Shown: positions 24,462-33,033, counted from the stretch's first letter. The stretch is DNA of 38,851 nt from Paenibacillus albiflavus (GCF_004344915.1 NZ_SKFG01000043.1:1-38851), one strand, 5' to 3'. Program-made: numbers and translations. Notes: a model not told the origin generated them from the letters alone.

Positions 24462-25572
24462 TCACCGTTCCTAGCACAGCCACTTGTCCAAGCTGCATTT
24501 CAATGTTCTTGTCGCTCAAGTTATTGATCGTCAGCTCTGCGAAATCAATAATCGGTGGGATATCGAGCAGAATGGCAGCAATTCGCGTGTAACGAACAAG
24601 TCGATCTTTAAAAGCCAACTGCCTCAAATATTCCTCCGTTCCCTTCGCGATCAAAGCTTTCACTTCTTCCAATGTCGCATTATTGGCAAGTGTAAGCTTA
24701 ACGTCGATGTTGATCGGAACTTCCTCTGCTGCGACAACAGTTACTTCTGCACCAATTGGCGCCATTCCCTCGCCTGTACCTGTAACGGGATCGATGTATT
24801 GTTGAACAGCGTTCACGACATCAGCACTCGGCGCTCGTTTCTCTGGATCGATGAGAACAACTTTAACTGTTTTCGGTCCATTCCATAGGGGCAAGACTTG
24901 AACGCCTCCTACTCCTGCCACATCAAGCGCCCATTGCATGTAATTGGCCTTGTTCCCGCTACTGCCCGGACTTCTTACCTTAAGCAAAAATCTCTCGAGC
25001 AATGATTCATCTGTTTCAATATCTGCTCCACCCATAGTGGATTCAGCATTCATAACTCCGCTTACACCTTGAACTGGACTCACCATTACATCAATTGAAC
25101 GTGGCGGAATAATCCCGCTTCGTCCTGCTTCAATTGCCCGAATCTGTGCGCTGACGCGACCTGTGCTAGCAATGACAGCCGCATCAACGGTTTCAAATTC
25201 CACTGAAGATGTATTGGTAACGACATCAGCAGGCGTTGCCACCCTAGTTCCCGCAGGAATCTTTGTTCCAGCTACGCCCGTGAATTCTACTTGCCCTACT
25301 GCTTTCACGGCAGCCCTGCGCGTAATCCCACGTTCTTCGCAGCGTAAATCCAAGTACGCACCAAAGGTTGTAGTCGCAAATCCTCGACGCAATACTTCCT
25401 GTGCCCAAGTTGCTGCATCAGCTAGCATAAGCGCCGAAGGTGCAGTCGAGTCCCAAATAAAACTCCCCTCCGATTGATCCAAATCAGGGGGGAGCACTTT
25501 CAGCATTCGCTTCATGATCTTATTCTCTGTCTGTTCTGTTAAAAAAGCTGGCAATGTCATCCCTGCCATCAC
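24448..25572 (-). CDS. xkdT: Baseplate J-like wedge protein XkdT
   Basis: 374 residues of the baseplate J family (counterpart of P2 gpJ and T4 gp6). Hallmarks are DQSEGSFIWDSTAPSALML near residue 33, AGTKIPAGTRVATPADV mid-way, and the ESLLERFLLKVRSPGSSGNKANYMQWA segment (about 190-215). It forms the wedges around the hub and drives sheath contraction. The start is GTG 25572 or ATG 25569, overlapping xkdS by a few bases. Confidence 0.9.
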   Translation of the reverse strand: MMAGMTLPAFLTEQTENKIMKRMLKVLPPDLDQSEGSFIWDSTAPSALMLADAATWAQEVLRRGFATTTFGAYLDLRCEERGITRRAAVKAVGQVEFTGVAGTKIPAGTRVATPADVVTNTSSVEFETVDAAVIASTGRVSAQIRAIEAGRSGIIPPRSIDVMVSPVQGVSGVMNAESTMGGADIETDESLLERFLLKVRSPGSSGNKANYMQWALDVAGVGGVQVLPLWNGPKTVKVVLIDPEKRAPSADVVNAVQQYIDPVTGTGEGMAPIGAEVTVVAAEEVPINIDVKLTLANNATLEEVKALIAKGTEEYLRQLAFKDRLVRYTRIAAILLDIPPIIDFAELTINNLSDKNIEMQLGQVAVLGTVNVHE

Positions 25573-26021
25573 ATATTCACCACACTTCCCTGTATAATCC
25601 CTGACTCATCTCGTACATTCTTCACCGTACATGTGAAAGCAATGCGATCCGACTCCCATTGAAAACTAAAATCTTGCACACTTTTAGTCCGTGGATCAGC
25701 CATTAGACATTCCGTCGTTAAACGTTTAATTTCCGACTCAATTGCACCACGTGGCAAGCTTTGACTGATCAAAGTCTCATATTCTTGCCCATAGTTTCTG
25801 GAGTAAGCGAGAAAAGTGTAGCGATTGGTCATAACCGCTTTTTTGCACCATTCCAGCCATGCACCGGTTCCTTCAGACACAGCTACTTTCCCTGTTGGTG
25901 TCAACACGAATTCACCCAGACGATAATCAAATCGAAAGCTGCGCCCAAACTCCACTTCATTCGATGTGATCTCAGCTTCAGGAGTTCCTACTGTACCCCC
26001 CATTGGAAAAAGATTTATCAT
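25569..26021 (-). CDS. xkdS: Baseplate protein XkdS (DUF2634, gp25-like)
   Basis: 150 residues. FRFDYRLGEFVLTPTGKVAV...EWCKKAVMTNRYTFLAYSRNYG fits DUF2634, which has the T4 gp25/lysozyme-like inner wedge fold that nucleates sheath assembly. The start codon overlaps the stop of xkdR (TGATG). PBSX xkdS occupies the same place. Confidence 0.88.
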   Translation of the reverse strand: MINLFPMGGTVGTPEAEITSNEVEFGRSFRFDYRLGEFVLTPTGKVAVSEGTGAWLEWCKKAVMTNRYTFLAYSRNYGQEYETLISQSLPRGAIESEIKRLTTECLMADPRTKSVQDFSFQWESDRIAFTCTVKNVRDESGIIQGSVVNM

Positions 26022-26416
26022 CAGCTCTTCACCACCTTACCTATCACGATTGCATCGTTGCCCCCATTAATCGGAACTGCGAGCACACGATCTCCTGGCT
26101 TAAGACCAGCCTTAAGCTCCAAACGAAGATCTTCTACCTCAAACGATTCAAACGCAAACTTAGCCTTGCCTGTCACCGCTTTACCCTGTCCATCCAGCAG
26201 TCCAGTTACTTGACCCGATATCTCTACCGATGGAAAATGCGCTTTTACAAACCATTCCGCCACTAAATAATCCTGTACTTCATGCTTAAAGGAGTCGAGG
26301 ACAAGCCCAGTCGCTGTAATCGTCCCTAACTCAGAAGGGATGCCAGAAATTGCGTTGCCCGCACCTTCCGATATTCGCATATCAAGGATTGAGGTCAATT
26401 GTTTAAAAGGGTCCAT
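26021..26416 (-). CDS. xkdR: Baseplate/spike-region protein XkdR (DUF2577)
   Basis: 131 residues. It starts MDPFKQLTSILDMRISEGAG and has a C-terminal OB-like part ending LKPGDRVLAVPINGGNDAIVIGKVV, as in DUF2577 proteins. In PBSX-type tails this gene lies between hub and wedge genes; an OB domain would suit a spike or hub component, which is an inference. It overlaps xkdQ by 14 bp, with its ribosome site GGAGG inside xkdQ. Confidence 0.82.
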   Translation of the reverse strand: MDPFKQLTSILDMRISEGAGNAISGIPSELGTITATGLVLDSFKHEVQDYLVAEWFVKAHFPSVEISGQVTGLLDGQGKAVTGKAKFAFESFEVEDLRLELKAGLKPGDRVLAVPINGGNDAIVIGKVVKS

Positions 26417-27425
26417 CCATGAAGTACCTCCTTCTTACATAGTCCAGACTTGCCAGTTCCAAAGTCATATGCCCTGGATTGCCCAGCTCATGTAGCACGG
26501 ATGTTACGATCAATTCCATACCTGATAAAATCACTTTGTCTCCCGCACGAATCGTATTAATATCGATCGCTGTCATGGTAAACGTCTCTTGAATTCCCGT
26601 AAGCATGTTGGCTGCAGCTTTTCGCGCTTCAGCAACAGTGTTGATTTTATCGTCCTGGATAATTTTTTGGAGCGTACCGTAGCGTTCGGTATCGCCTTTT
26701 TCAATGGCAATTATAGGTGCAGGCACTTCATCATTAGGGCTTCCGCTTAACTTCTGGTCAGTACCTAATACTTTCACTTGTGTGACTACATCTTCAAGCG
26801 TACGCATTTGGGAGATATTTTCCACATTTTGCTCGATATCAAGTACCCATACGGTTGCATTGCTACCAATCTCGAATAGCTCAAGCCCAGCAGGCGTCAT
26901 CCTAGGACGATACAGCTTACCGCCTTTCGTTGCGGTTTCCTTTAAATCTGCCTGCATCATGGCATAAATCGATCTTGTACGATACATTGATCTGCCAAGT
27001 GGAATTTGCGTGTCAGGAATTTTTGCAATTGGAATATTCCAATCGGCAGCATATTGCTTTAGTCGCTGAGAGGCGGTCTGTCCCGCAGCCATCAGCTTTT
27101 CATCCTCGGATTTGGACAAATAAATTGTTCGATCATACACCGTAACATTGATATGTTTAAACCCCGTATTGGAGCTATCGCATGACCAAACTACCCCTGG
27201 ATTCAGCAAATACACCATATTTTTGCCATCAAATTCAATGCCAGACACCCGAATCTCCTGACCAGGACCGATAATTGGAAAATCCGGCGTTACCGCCATT
27301 TTCACATTGGAACGATACGCAATTTCATCAAGGGATTCTTCAAGTGATAGATCCTCGATTAACTCACGCATATAATACTTGTCCTGCAAAACAACTTCAT
27401 ATCGATTTCCACCAGGCGTGATCAT
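26403..27425 (-). CDS. xkdQ: Tail hub protein XkdQ (phage late control gene D-like)
   Basis: 340 residues. Residues 1-110 carry the gp27/gpD-like beta barrel entry (ITPGGNRYEVVLQDKYYMREL). The middle holds IAKIPDTQIPLGRSMYRTRSIYAMMQADL, then a second barrel with DVVTQVKVLGTD, and the C-terminus AGDKVILSGMELIVTSVLHELGNPGHMTLELAS is typical of XkdQ. It forms the ring that joins the tube end to the spike. Its ATG overlaps the xkdP stop (ATGA). Confidence 0.87.
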   Translation of the reverse strand: MITPGGNRYEVVLQDKYYMRELIEDLSLEESLDEIAYRSNVKMAVTPDFPIIGPGQEIRVSGIEFDGKNMVYLLNPGVVWSCDSSNTGFKHINVTVYDRTIYLSKSEDEKLMAAGQTASQRLKQYAADWNIPIAKIPDTQIPLGRSMYRTRSIYAMMQADLKETATKGGKLYRPRMTPAGLELFEIGSNATVWVLDIEQNVENISQMRTLEDVVTQVKVLGTDQKLSGSPNDEVPAPIIAIEKGDTERYGTLQKIIQDDKINTVAEARKAAANMLTGIQETFTMTAIDINTIRAGDKVILSGMELIVTSVLHELGNPGHMTLELASLDYVRRRYFMDGPF

Positions 27426-28075
27426 GTCAGTACCAACTCCCAGCCTACTTGGATGTAGTCAGGATTAGGACCAATCAGCTTTTTGTTTTTCTCATAAATA
27501 TCTTTCCACTTGGAACTATCACCGAGTTCAAGCTTTGCAATTTTGGATAAAGAATCATTTGATTTCACCTTATACAGCTTTGCGATTGGTTTCGTATCGG
27601 ATCGACTATTGCTTGTCGTACTTCCTCCCTGCTGTTTCTGGTCACCCGTCAGTTCTGCGGATGTACGCACCTTAACCTCACGCCAGGTTCGGCAAGTAAT
27701 GTCGAAATAAACATCTCCGTCCTCTCCACCTTTAAATGTGCTGCTGTGGGCAGATACAAAGACAAGAACATTCACCTCGGTATCTGAAATAATGAGTCGG
27801 AGTGGCTTCGTACTACTCATAAAAGAGCTAAGAAGCTGCATCGCTTGCTGCGGATCAGGGATGTCTGGATAGTTGCAATAACTGCGATCATATACCTTGG
27901 GGAAAAAAGAAGAGAAAGATATCTCTCGAATCCTCTCCCCATGAGCAAAATCGACTTCACCAAGCGATAATATATTGACGGTTTCGAAGCTTTTGTCCCG
28001 TGTGATTTTTACTTCCTCAGGATTGACGGGAAAGTAAAACTTCTGATCCGAAGGATCGGTTAGAATAAAATCCAT
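27422..28075 (-). CDS. xkdP: LysM-containing baseplate/tail protein XkdP
   Basis: 217 residues. The N-terminal half (FYFPVNPEEVKITRDKSFETVNI...LGEVDFAHGERIREISFSSF) is the XkdP/gp53-like domain. After a Ser/Gly linker (about 146-163) a single LysM domain follows at the C-terminus (YKVKSNDSLSKIAKLELGD...VGWELVL). In contractile tails this protein clips hub and wedge, and the LysM may contact peptidoglycan. AGGAGGTGACAGC precedes the ATG, overlapping the stop of xkdO. Confidence 0.9.
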   Translation of the reverse strand: MDFILTDPSDQKFYFPVNPEEVKITRDKSFETVNILSLGEVDFAHGERIREISFSSFFPKVYDRSYCNYPDIPDPQQAMQLLSSFMSSTKPLRLIISDTEVNVLVFVSAHSSTFKGGEDGDVYFDITCRTWREVKVRTSAELTGDQKQQGGSTTSNSRSDTKPIAKLYKVKSNDSLSKIAKLELGDSSKWKDIYEKNKKLIGPNPDYIQVGWELVLT

Positions 28076-28086
28076 GCTGTCACCTC

Positions 28087-29379
28087 CTAGTAAGCCAGAT
28101 ATTTATTCCGATTATTGAGTGACTCTTTGATTTGTGTCACAAACTCTTTACCGATACGTAAAGCAAGTGCTGATTCATCAACGATTTCCTCAACTTTAAC
28201 TTGAATATTAGTCGTGCCGTTCAGGTTTACTTCGATGCAGCCACATGAACCTCTCGCAGTATTTGTTGGCATATTACCGCTATCATCGGACTGAGGTAGG
28301 TCTAAATCACTTTTCGATCGCATACGAGGTATGACTTTTGTAAACGGCTGCTTTGATATATCGGGTTTAGGTTCTTCTTCCTTCTTGGAGAACCAACCAC
28401 CGATTTTACTGCCAAGCCAATCGCCGCCAAGACCACCAAGGGCGCCTCCAATCAAACCGCCAATTGCAGTGCCGATTACGGGTACAACCGAACCAATCGC
28501 AGCTCCTGCTGCAGCACCAGCAGCTGCGCCAGCCCAACCTCCTACTGCACCGCCGACTGCTTTATTTCTTTCCTCGCCAGGCTCTGCATTAGCAATATTC
28601 ATAATATCCATACCAACGGATAACGGTCTAAAGAACTTGGAAACAACTTTTCCAGCTTTAGAGAATGTACTCATAACCTTAGTAGATTTGGTACCAAGCA
28701 TATCGGACATAAATCCACTGGATCCAGATATTAAATGATAGGTACCATTTCTTGTGATTTTCCCTGGAGTTGAGGGAATCATTTTTGTACTTTTTTGAGG
28801 CGATGACATCCATTCTCGACTCGCATCTTTTGGAATGTCTTTATAACTTCTTGGTTCTGTTTTGAATTGCGTCGTTTTACTGCTCGTTTGATTGATCGTA
28901 TTCTTTGTCTCACCTGTCCCTTTAGGAGTGGATGTCTTTGTTCCTTTATTACGACGATTTATCTTATTACCTACGTAATCACTGGCTATATTTACAAGAA
29001 AATCCCGTCCAGCTTCTGCAAGGAATGTTTTCCAATCAAAACCATTATCACCACCACCACTGCCCCCACACGCACAACTACACTTCACTACTAACTCACC
29101 ATTCGCACTCGTGAATCCAGGATCGTTATACTTCACCTGCACTAATGCTTCGAATGGATTCGCGAACAAGTTCTTGAGGTTATCTGCAATTTGCTGTGCT
29201 GGACCCGTAATCTGATCTTTTAAGCTAAATAAGGGTCTAACCTGTAAGCGATCTAGCATTTTGCTTCGTTCATAAACAGAATTAATGAACCTATCCATTG
29301 TACGAAGCTTGAGCATCGACCAACCGACGCCCTTAATATCAACGGATAGGATGAGGTCTTGAACTTCCTCTTTCCCCAT
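28087..29379 (-). CDS. Short tail tape-measure protein (XkdO position)
   Basis: 430 residues, far shorter than PBSX XkdO (over 1,300). The N-terminus (VQDLILSVDIKGVGWSMLKL) and amphipathic helices match tape-measure proteins. Residues about 274-329 form a glycine-zipper hydrophobic stretch (AVGGAVGGWAGAAAGAA...), probably the membrane-interacting part. CSCAC at 100-104 and CGC at 379-381 are unusual cysteine clusters. The C-terminus (VNLNGTTNIQVKVEEI...IGKEFVTQIKESLNNR) is like that of XkdO. By the usual 0.15 nm per residue it would set a tail of roughly 65 nm. It directly follows the frameshifted chaperone, as expected. Confidence 0.8.
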   Translation of the reverse strand: MGKEEVQDLILSVDIKGVGWSMLKLRTMDRFINSVYERSKMLDRLQVRPLFSLKDQITGPAQQIADNLKNLFANPFEALVQVKYNDPGFTSANGELVVKCSCACGGSGGGDNGFDWKTFLAEAGRDFLVNIASDYVGNKINRRNKGTKTSTPKGTGETKNTINQTSSKTTQFKTEPRSYKDIPKDASREWMSSPQKSTKMIPSTPGKITRNGTYHLISGSSGFMSDMLGTKSTKVMSTFSKAGKVVSKFFRPLSVGMDIMNIANAEPGEERNKAVGGAVGGWAGAAAGAAAGAAIGSVVPVIGTAIGGLIGGALGGLGGDWLGSKIGGWFSKKEEEPKPDISKQPFTKVIPRMRSKSDLDLPQSDDSGNMPTNTARGSCGCIEVNLNGTTNIQVKVEEIVDESALALRIGKEFVTQIKESLNNRNKYLAY

Positions 29380-29381
29380 AG

Positions 29382-29944
29382 TTACCCTCCTCTCTGCTTC
29401 TGCTCATCTTCTAGTTCAATCTCCATGCTTGCCATCAAGAAGAGCTGCTCGCCACGGGGCAGCCTCCAGAACTCTCCAGGGGTCATATGGTGGCGTACTC
29501 GCATAGCATGAAGCAGCCATGCGAGCCCCCTGGATTGAATTAGTTTTTTACTTCACGCAGCTCCGTGTTGAAGCCTGACAGGTCAAGCACCACATCGCCT
29601 AGAGCAGATAACTCACCTGCTAGCAGAATACGCTTAATCACTTCTTCGCCACTGCTTGCATTGAACTTGGCGAGCAGCTTGGAGTCGCCCCAGTTCGGAG
29701 AAATGGTTGAAGCAGCGATCAGGCTTGTGTTGAACTGCTCTTCATCCAATCGCTCAGTCGTTTGACCGCGTTTTTCCTTACGTTCTGTACAGCGTTCACG
29801 AATGTTATATACTTGCTTGCCTGTCAAACCACGCAGCTTAATCGGCGTACCTAAACGCTCAATCCGCACAGTTCGCTCTGGAATTGTATCCGCATCTAAC
29901 AGACGCTGTAGGATTTGTTCTTCTGTCATATTCGCCATATCCAT
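29382..29944 (-). CDS. Frameshifted long form of the tail assembly chaperone (XkdN plus extension)
   Basis: This is the -1 frameshift product of xkdN. After 134 residues the ribosome can slip on A AAA AAC (29549-29543), one codon before the TAA, and continue for 53 codons to the TAA at 29384-29382. The extension reads LIQSRGLAWLLHAMRVRHHM and onward, through PGEFWRLPRGEQLFLMASME, typical of the T domain of phage G/GT chaperones. The total is about 187 residues. The extension frame has no ribosome site of its own and ends three bases before the tape-measure ATG, which is where the GT product ends in other phages. Confidence 0.85.
29498..29549 (-). promoter_or_regulatory. Programmed -1 ribosomal frameshift site with downstream hairpin
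   Basis: In the xkdN frame the codons are GTA AAA AAC TAA, so the heptamer A AAA AAC is in the canonical X XXY YYZ phase. Seventeen bases further on, CTCGCAT and ATGCGAG (29525-29519 and 29504-29498) form a perfect 7-bp stem that may stimulate slippage, though the spacer is longer than the usual 5-9 bases. Confidence 0.85.
29540..29944 (-). CDS. xkdN: Tail assembly chaperone XkdN (short form)
   Basis: 134 residues from ATG 29944, eight bases behind AAAGGGTGG; a GTG at 29956 lies inside that site. It reads MDMANMTEEQILQRLLDADT, then TVRIERLGTPIKLRGLTGKQ (about 24-46), the XkdN pattern. It binds the tape measure during tail assembly and is absent from the finished tail. It ends with VKN and a TAA placed directly after the slippery heptamer. 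Confidence 0.88.
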   Translation of the reverse strand: MDMANMTEEQILQRLLDADTIPERTVRIERLGTPIKLRGLTGKQVYNIRERCTERKEKRGQTTERLDEEQFNTSLIAASTISPNWGDSKLLAKFNASSGEEVIKRILLAGELSALGDVVLDLSGFNTELREVKN

Positions 29945-29966
29945 GTCTTCATCCACCCTTTACGTA

Positions 29967-30374
29967 TTAATATCCGATAATCGGATCATGTAATTTGTAG
30001 CCCTCGAAGGTGAAGGTTACTTCTTCTGTGACTTCCTCGCCAGCCGTCCAGTTCGCGAGTTGGATTTTATCCGGAACTACGTTGTACAGCTCAATATTTT
30101 CATGGCCATAGGCTTCAGGATCGTTCAGCTTGGATATGATGTTGAATCTACTGAATCCACGTGCGATCATGTCAGAAGTAACCTTGAAACCTGACATAGT
30201 GCCTGTACCCTTTTTGATGCCGAGCTTATGTGCTGTCCATTCCATGCCCGATAGCTTTAATTCCCGCTTCTCAATTTCTACTGAAGCTTCTAGATGATTC
30301 AAATTCGACTGCCATACGCCATCGACAAAAACCTTACCATGTGTACCTAAAATTGCTCTTGTTGGATCCATCAT
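29967..30374 (-). CDS. xkdM: Tail tube protein XkdM
   Basis: 135 residues from ATG 30374 (AAGGAG nine bases upstream; the ATG at 30371 is also possible). The sequence MMDPTRAILGTHGKVFVDG, KRELKLSGMEWTAHKLGIKKGTG and the closing TEEVTFTFEGYKLHDPI are those of XkdM/DUF2001 tube proteins. These polymerise as hexameric rings into the inner tube. It follows the sheath gene, with its start inside a tight 14-bp junction. Confidence 0.92.
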   Translation of the reverse strand: MMDPTRAILGTHGKVFVDGVWQSNLNHLEASVEIEKRELKLSGMEWTAHKLGIKKGTGTMSGFKVTSDMIARGFSRFNIISKLNDPEAYGHENIELYNVVPDKIQLANWTAGEEVTEEVTFTFEGYKLHDPIIGY

Positions 30375-30387
30375 TATTAACCACTCC

Positions 30388-31860
30388 TTATTGCACATTG
30401 AATGTGCCGAAAATTTGTTCCATCACGTCAGACAAACTTGCATTCCACTGAATAAATACTTGATCTGGTTCAGGCTGCTGTTCTGCTGCTTCACCATAAT
30501 AATGAGGATCAAGCATGACATCATAGGAAGTCGAATCAATCACACCGCTTTGAGCAAGCACACGCAAATATTCCTTGCATGCACTAAGGAGTGCGAGTCG
30601 TCCTTCAGCTGTGTTGTTCACTTTTCCAATATAGGAATCCTCAACGGTACGCTGTAAATCGGAATTAATCGCATCCATCACTCTGATCGTGCGAACTTTC
30701 TTCCATGCTTGATTCTGTCCCTGCTTAAGCGTAACCAGACTATTCACGCCACGGAGTACTTTCACTTGACGACCATCCTGAACGAGTAGGAAAACACCTT
30801 GTTTCACGGCATGCTCTTGCTCAGAGCGTGTCCATCTGCGTGTCACATCTTCAAATGGAGCAGCTGCATAAGTCGTGGATTCGTTTAGCTTTTGGCCTGC
30901 AATTAGTCCTGCAGCATAAGCTGCCGTTTGAGCTGAGCTATAGCGTACACCGCCGAGCTGAACGCCAGTTCCGACATTCACTACACCTTCTTGATTAAAA
31001 ATAGCACTTCGAGCAGACGCTTTGCTCACAGCATCCGCAGCAGTATCATCTGCAAGGGAGCCGCCAAGAACTGCGATAACACCTTTACCTTCTTGACGCA
31101 ATCTAGTAACCCAAGACGCCACGCTTACCAGCAGGCTTGATTCCGATACACCATCGAGTGCAACAAGATTGAACTCTTGTGTTTCAAAAGCCGCCAAAGC
31201 AGCGATATAATCCGCATTCGTAATAGAATCAATACCTGAATGACCGCCAGACAGCGGAACATTCGACACTTTAGCCAATGTACCGTTACCATCTGCAAGC
31301 TTGGAAGCCACAATCCATTTATTATTCGGATCGTTATTGATCGCATCCGCAATCGCTTGAACAGAGCCAGTAGAGAAGGTAAAGGTACGCAGCAGCTTGC
31401 CTGCATCATATAGTCTCAGATCCATTAGGCCTTGATCGACAAGGTTAGCTTGTACGGTTACATTAAACTGATTACCTCGCTCTCCAGCATATTTAGCATC
31501 TAGCTTCAATACGCTAACTGCTGAACCGCTTGATGTATCCTGCAAGGCAAGTGTGGATTCAGCTGCATGCTGATCGGCAAGTCTATAAGCTAGAAGCTTG
31601 CGTGCACCGCCCATTAATCCAAACTTCAGCGTTGTATAAGCTGTAGCACCATTTGCGGAATCAGAACCATAAGCCTCGATAGCGGCCACCTCGCTATTAA
31701 TCTCAACAAATTCTCCGATCGGCCCCCAATGTGACTTTACAGGTACAACGACTACACCTCTTGCTCCCGGCTGAATCGCCGATGTCGCTGCTGATTGAAA
31801 ATTCATGTACATCCCAGGTAATACGGGCATTTCAGCCCCGCTCCAATTGCCTCCTACCAT
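30388..31860 (-). CDS. xkdK: Contractile tail sheath protein XkdK
   Basis: 490 residues. MPVLPGMYMNFQSAATSAIQPGARGVVVVPVKSHWGP at the N-terminus and DVTRRWTRSEQEHAVKQGVFLLVQDGRQVKVLRGVNSL (about 340-380) are the signatures of XkdK-like sheath subunits. The C-terminal domain that interlocks neighbouring subunits includes TIRVMDAINSDLQRTVEDSYIGKVNN. Its presence shows that the particle is contractile (myovirus or R-type). The ATG at 31860 follows the stop of the upstream gene at once, with AAGGATGGTGAAG ahead of it. Confidence 0.95.
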   Translation of the reverse strand: MVGGNWSGAEMPVLPGMYMNFQSAATSAIQPGARGVVVVPVKSHWGPIGEFVEINSEVAAIEAYGSDSANGATAYTTLKFGLMGGARKLLAYRLADQHAAESTLALQDTSSGSAVSVLKLDAKYAGERGNQFNVTVQANLVDQGLMDLRLYDAGKLLRTFTFSTGSVQAIADAINNDPNNKWIVASKLADGNGTLAKVSNVPLSGGHSGIDSITNADYIAALAAFETQEFNLVALDGVSESSLLVSVASWVTRLRQEGKGVIAVLGGSLADDTAADAVSKASARSAIFNQEGVVNVGTGVQLGGVRYSSAQTAAYAAGLIAGQKLNESTTYAAAPFEDVTRRWTRSEQEHAVKQGVFLLVQDGRQVKVLRGVNSLVTLKQGQNQAWKKVRTIRVMDAINSDLQRTVEDSYIGKVNNTAEGRLALLSACKEYLRVLAQSGVIDSTSYDVMLDPHYYGEAAEQQPEPDQVFIQWNASLSDVMEQIFGTFNVQ

Positions 31861-31861
31861 C

Positions 31862-32056
31862 TTACTTCACCATCCTTTGATTAAATTGTTGAATCAATGT
31901 TTGAACTTCTTCGATTGTGTAATCGTCTTGCGTGTTATCAGATAAAGCACCGACAACCACTTCTGGTTGACAGTTAAAAAGAACCTGCGCATGACTCACA
32001 AGCTCTTCTTTGCTATATTTCGGTGCTGCTTGCTTCTTCGTAAATTTGCCTAACAT
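31862..32056 (-). CDS. Small protein encoded before the sheath gene
   Basis: 64 residues: MLGKFTKKQAAPKYSKEELV, a middle helix (AQVLFNCQPEVVVGAL) and the closing helix YTIEEVQTLIQQFNQRMVK. The layout, with a Lys-rich start and YT.EEA..LI..F....VK at the end, is common to small proteins upstream of XkdK in Bacillota tails. No function is known. GAGGTGATTTGA precedes its ATG, and it overlaps neither neighbour. Confidence 0.72.
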   Translation of the reverse strand: MLGKFTKKQAAPKYSKEELVSHAQVLFNCQPEVVVGALSDNTQDDYTIEEVQTLIQQFNQRMVK

Positions 32057-32066
32057 TCAAATCACC

Positions 32067-32912
32067 TCATCGTAAATTGGATTGCGCTCGAATTTCTTGC
32101 ATGAATGGAGCTGTTTCTGTCACTCGATTTAGCTTCCTGCTTAAAGTGACCGTGATCTGTCCTTCTGACACCGCATCCGCTTGTAGATTCGTCCGTGGAT
32201 CCTTGATCGTAACATACTGTTTCTTCTGCTCATTAAGTGGCAGCTTGATAGCTTGTGCCAGCATGTCCCCTATACGAAATACACCATTCGCCTGTTCATT
32301 AGGAGAAGCTCCAAGCACATGACCAACGAATTTTTTGCGAACTTCATAGACACTAACGCCTACTTCTCTGCTCTCTACTTCGGTCAATTTCCAAAGCACA
32401 GCAGGTATGTGATAATCGGAAGGCCAAGCCCCAAAATAACAAGCCCAGGATGAACCTAACCAAGTTTCTGTTGCTGAGGCTAACGCCTTAAGCCAGTCAT
32501 CTTCAGATGTCGAAGACGATACCTCATGTACAGGTTGCAAGGCTGTGATCGCGAATCGTACTCGTCTTAAAATCATTAAAGTTTGACTCACCGCTTGATC
32601 CTGTCCAACTGTCCCCCGATACAAGCCTGCATATGCTTGACCATTCGGAGGGTCCCTAATAATTTGAGCTTCAAGCGCATTTACAACTTGAGCACTTAGT
32701 ATGTCGGGCGTCAGTTCGTGGTTAGTTGGACAATACATTTCAACATCTATAAAACTTCGATAGCCTGACCATGCTGCATCTTCAACTTCGTTTGCATCCA
32801 AAATAATGGCATAAGGAGCATTCATTTGAGGATCAACCTCATTTGCATGGAATACGATTTGCTCAAGTGCAGGTACATGATCTCGTAACGTTTGCCTAAT
32901 CGCTTTCTTCAC
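32067..32912 (-). CDS. Possible duplicated tail-terminator-like protein (tail completion)
   Basis: 281 residues, starting GTG 32912 nine bases behind AGGAGG. Two halves look alike. In the first (about 30-130) PYAIILDANEVEDAAW leads through a helix to LMILRRVRFAI. In the second (about 165-270) IPAVLWKLTEVESREV leads through SVYEVRKKFVGHV to GQITVTLSRKLNRV. Shared landmarks are A-[IV]-[IL] with EVE-[DS], a long strand, a helix and a final strand pair. By position (first gene of the late operon, before the sheath) and by pattern this suits a tail terminator/completion protein that caps the tube. The assignment is inferential. Confidence 0.55.
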   Translation of the reverse strand: MKKAIRQTLRDHVPALEQIVFHANEVDPQMNAPYAIILDANEVEDAAWSGYRSFIDVEMYCPTNHELTPDILSAQVVNALEAQIIRDPPNGQAYAGLYRGTVGQDQAVSQTLMILRRVRFAITALQPVHEVSSSTSEDDWLKALASATETWLGSSWACYFGAWPSDYHIPAVLWKLTEVESREVGVSVYEVRKKFVGHVLGASPNEQANGVFRIGDMLAQAIKLPLNEQKKQYVTIKDPRTNLQADAVSEGQITVTLSRKLNRVTETAPFMQEIRAQSNLR

Positions 32913-32975
32913 AACATCTCACCTCCTTTCAAGCAGCCTTCTCATCTATTGGTGGCAATCGTATGGGAGGGGAAA

Positions 32976-33005
32976 AAGAAAAAACGACCAGCACTTCATC
33001 TGGTC
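32976..33005 (-). terminator. Rho-independent terminator between the sigma-like gene and the tail operon
   Basis: On the minus strand GACCAG-ATGAAGTG-CTGGTC is followed by GTTTTTTC. It lies 28 bp behind the sigma-like gene and about 63 bp before the next start codon, so the tail operon needs its own promoter or antitermination. Confidence 0.82.
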
Positions 33006-33033
33006 ATTTCGTTTAGCTTTCTATCTATCATGT

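Noticed and set aside
28331-29114. Plus-strand frames of 60-135 codons rich in Pro/Ala or His/Thr.
   Set aside because: They are antisense to the glycine-zipper and glycine/cysteine parts of the tape-measure gene; their composition is explained by that.
29382-29540. Tape-measure region or chaperone gene broken by a frameshift mutation.
   Set aside because: The break falls exactly on an in-phase A AAA AAC heptamer at the place where tail chaperones are known to use programmed frameshifting, so it is regulated, not damage.
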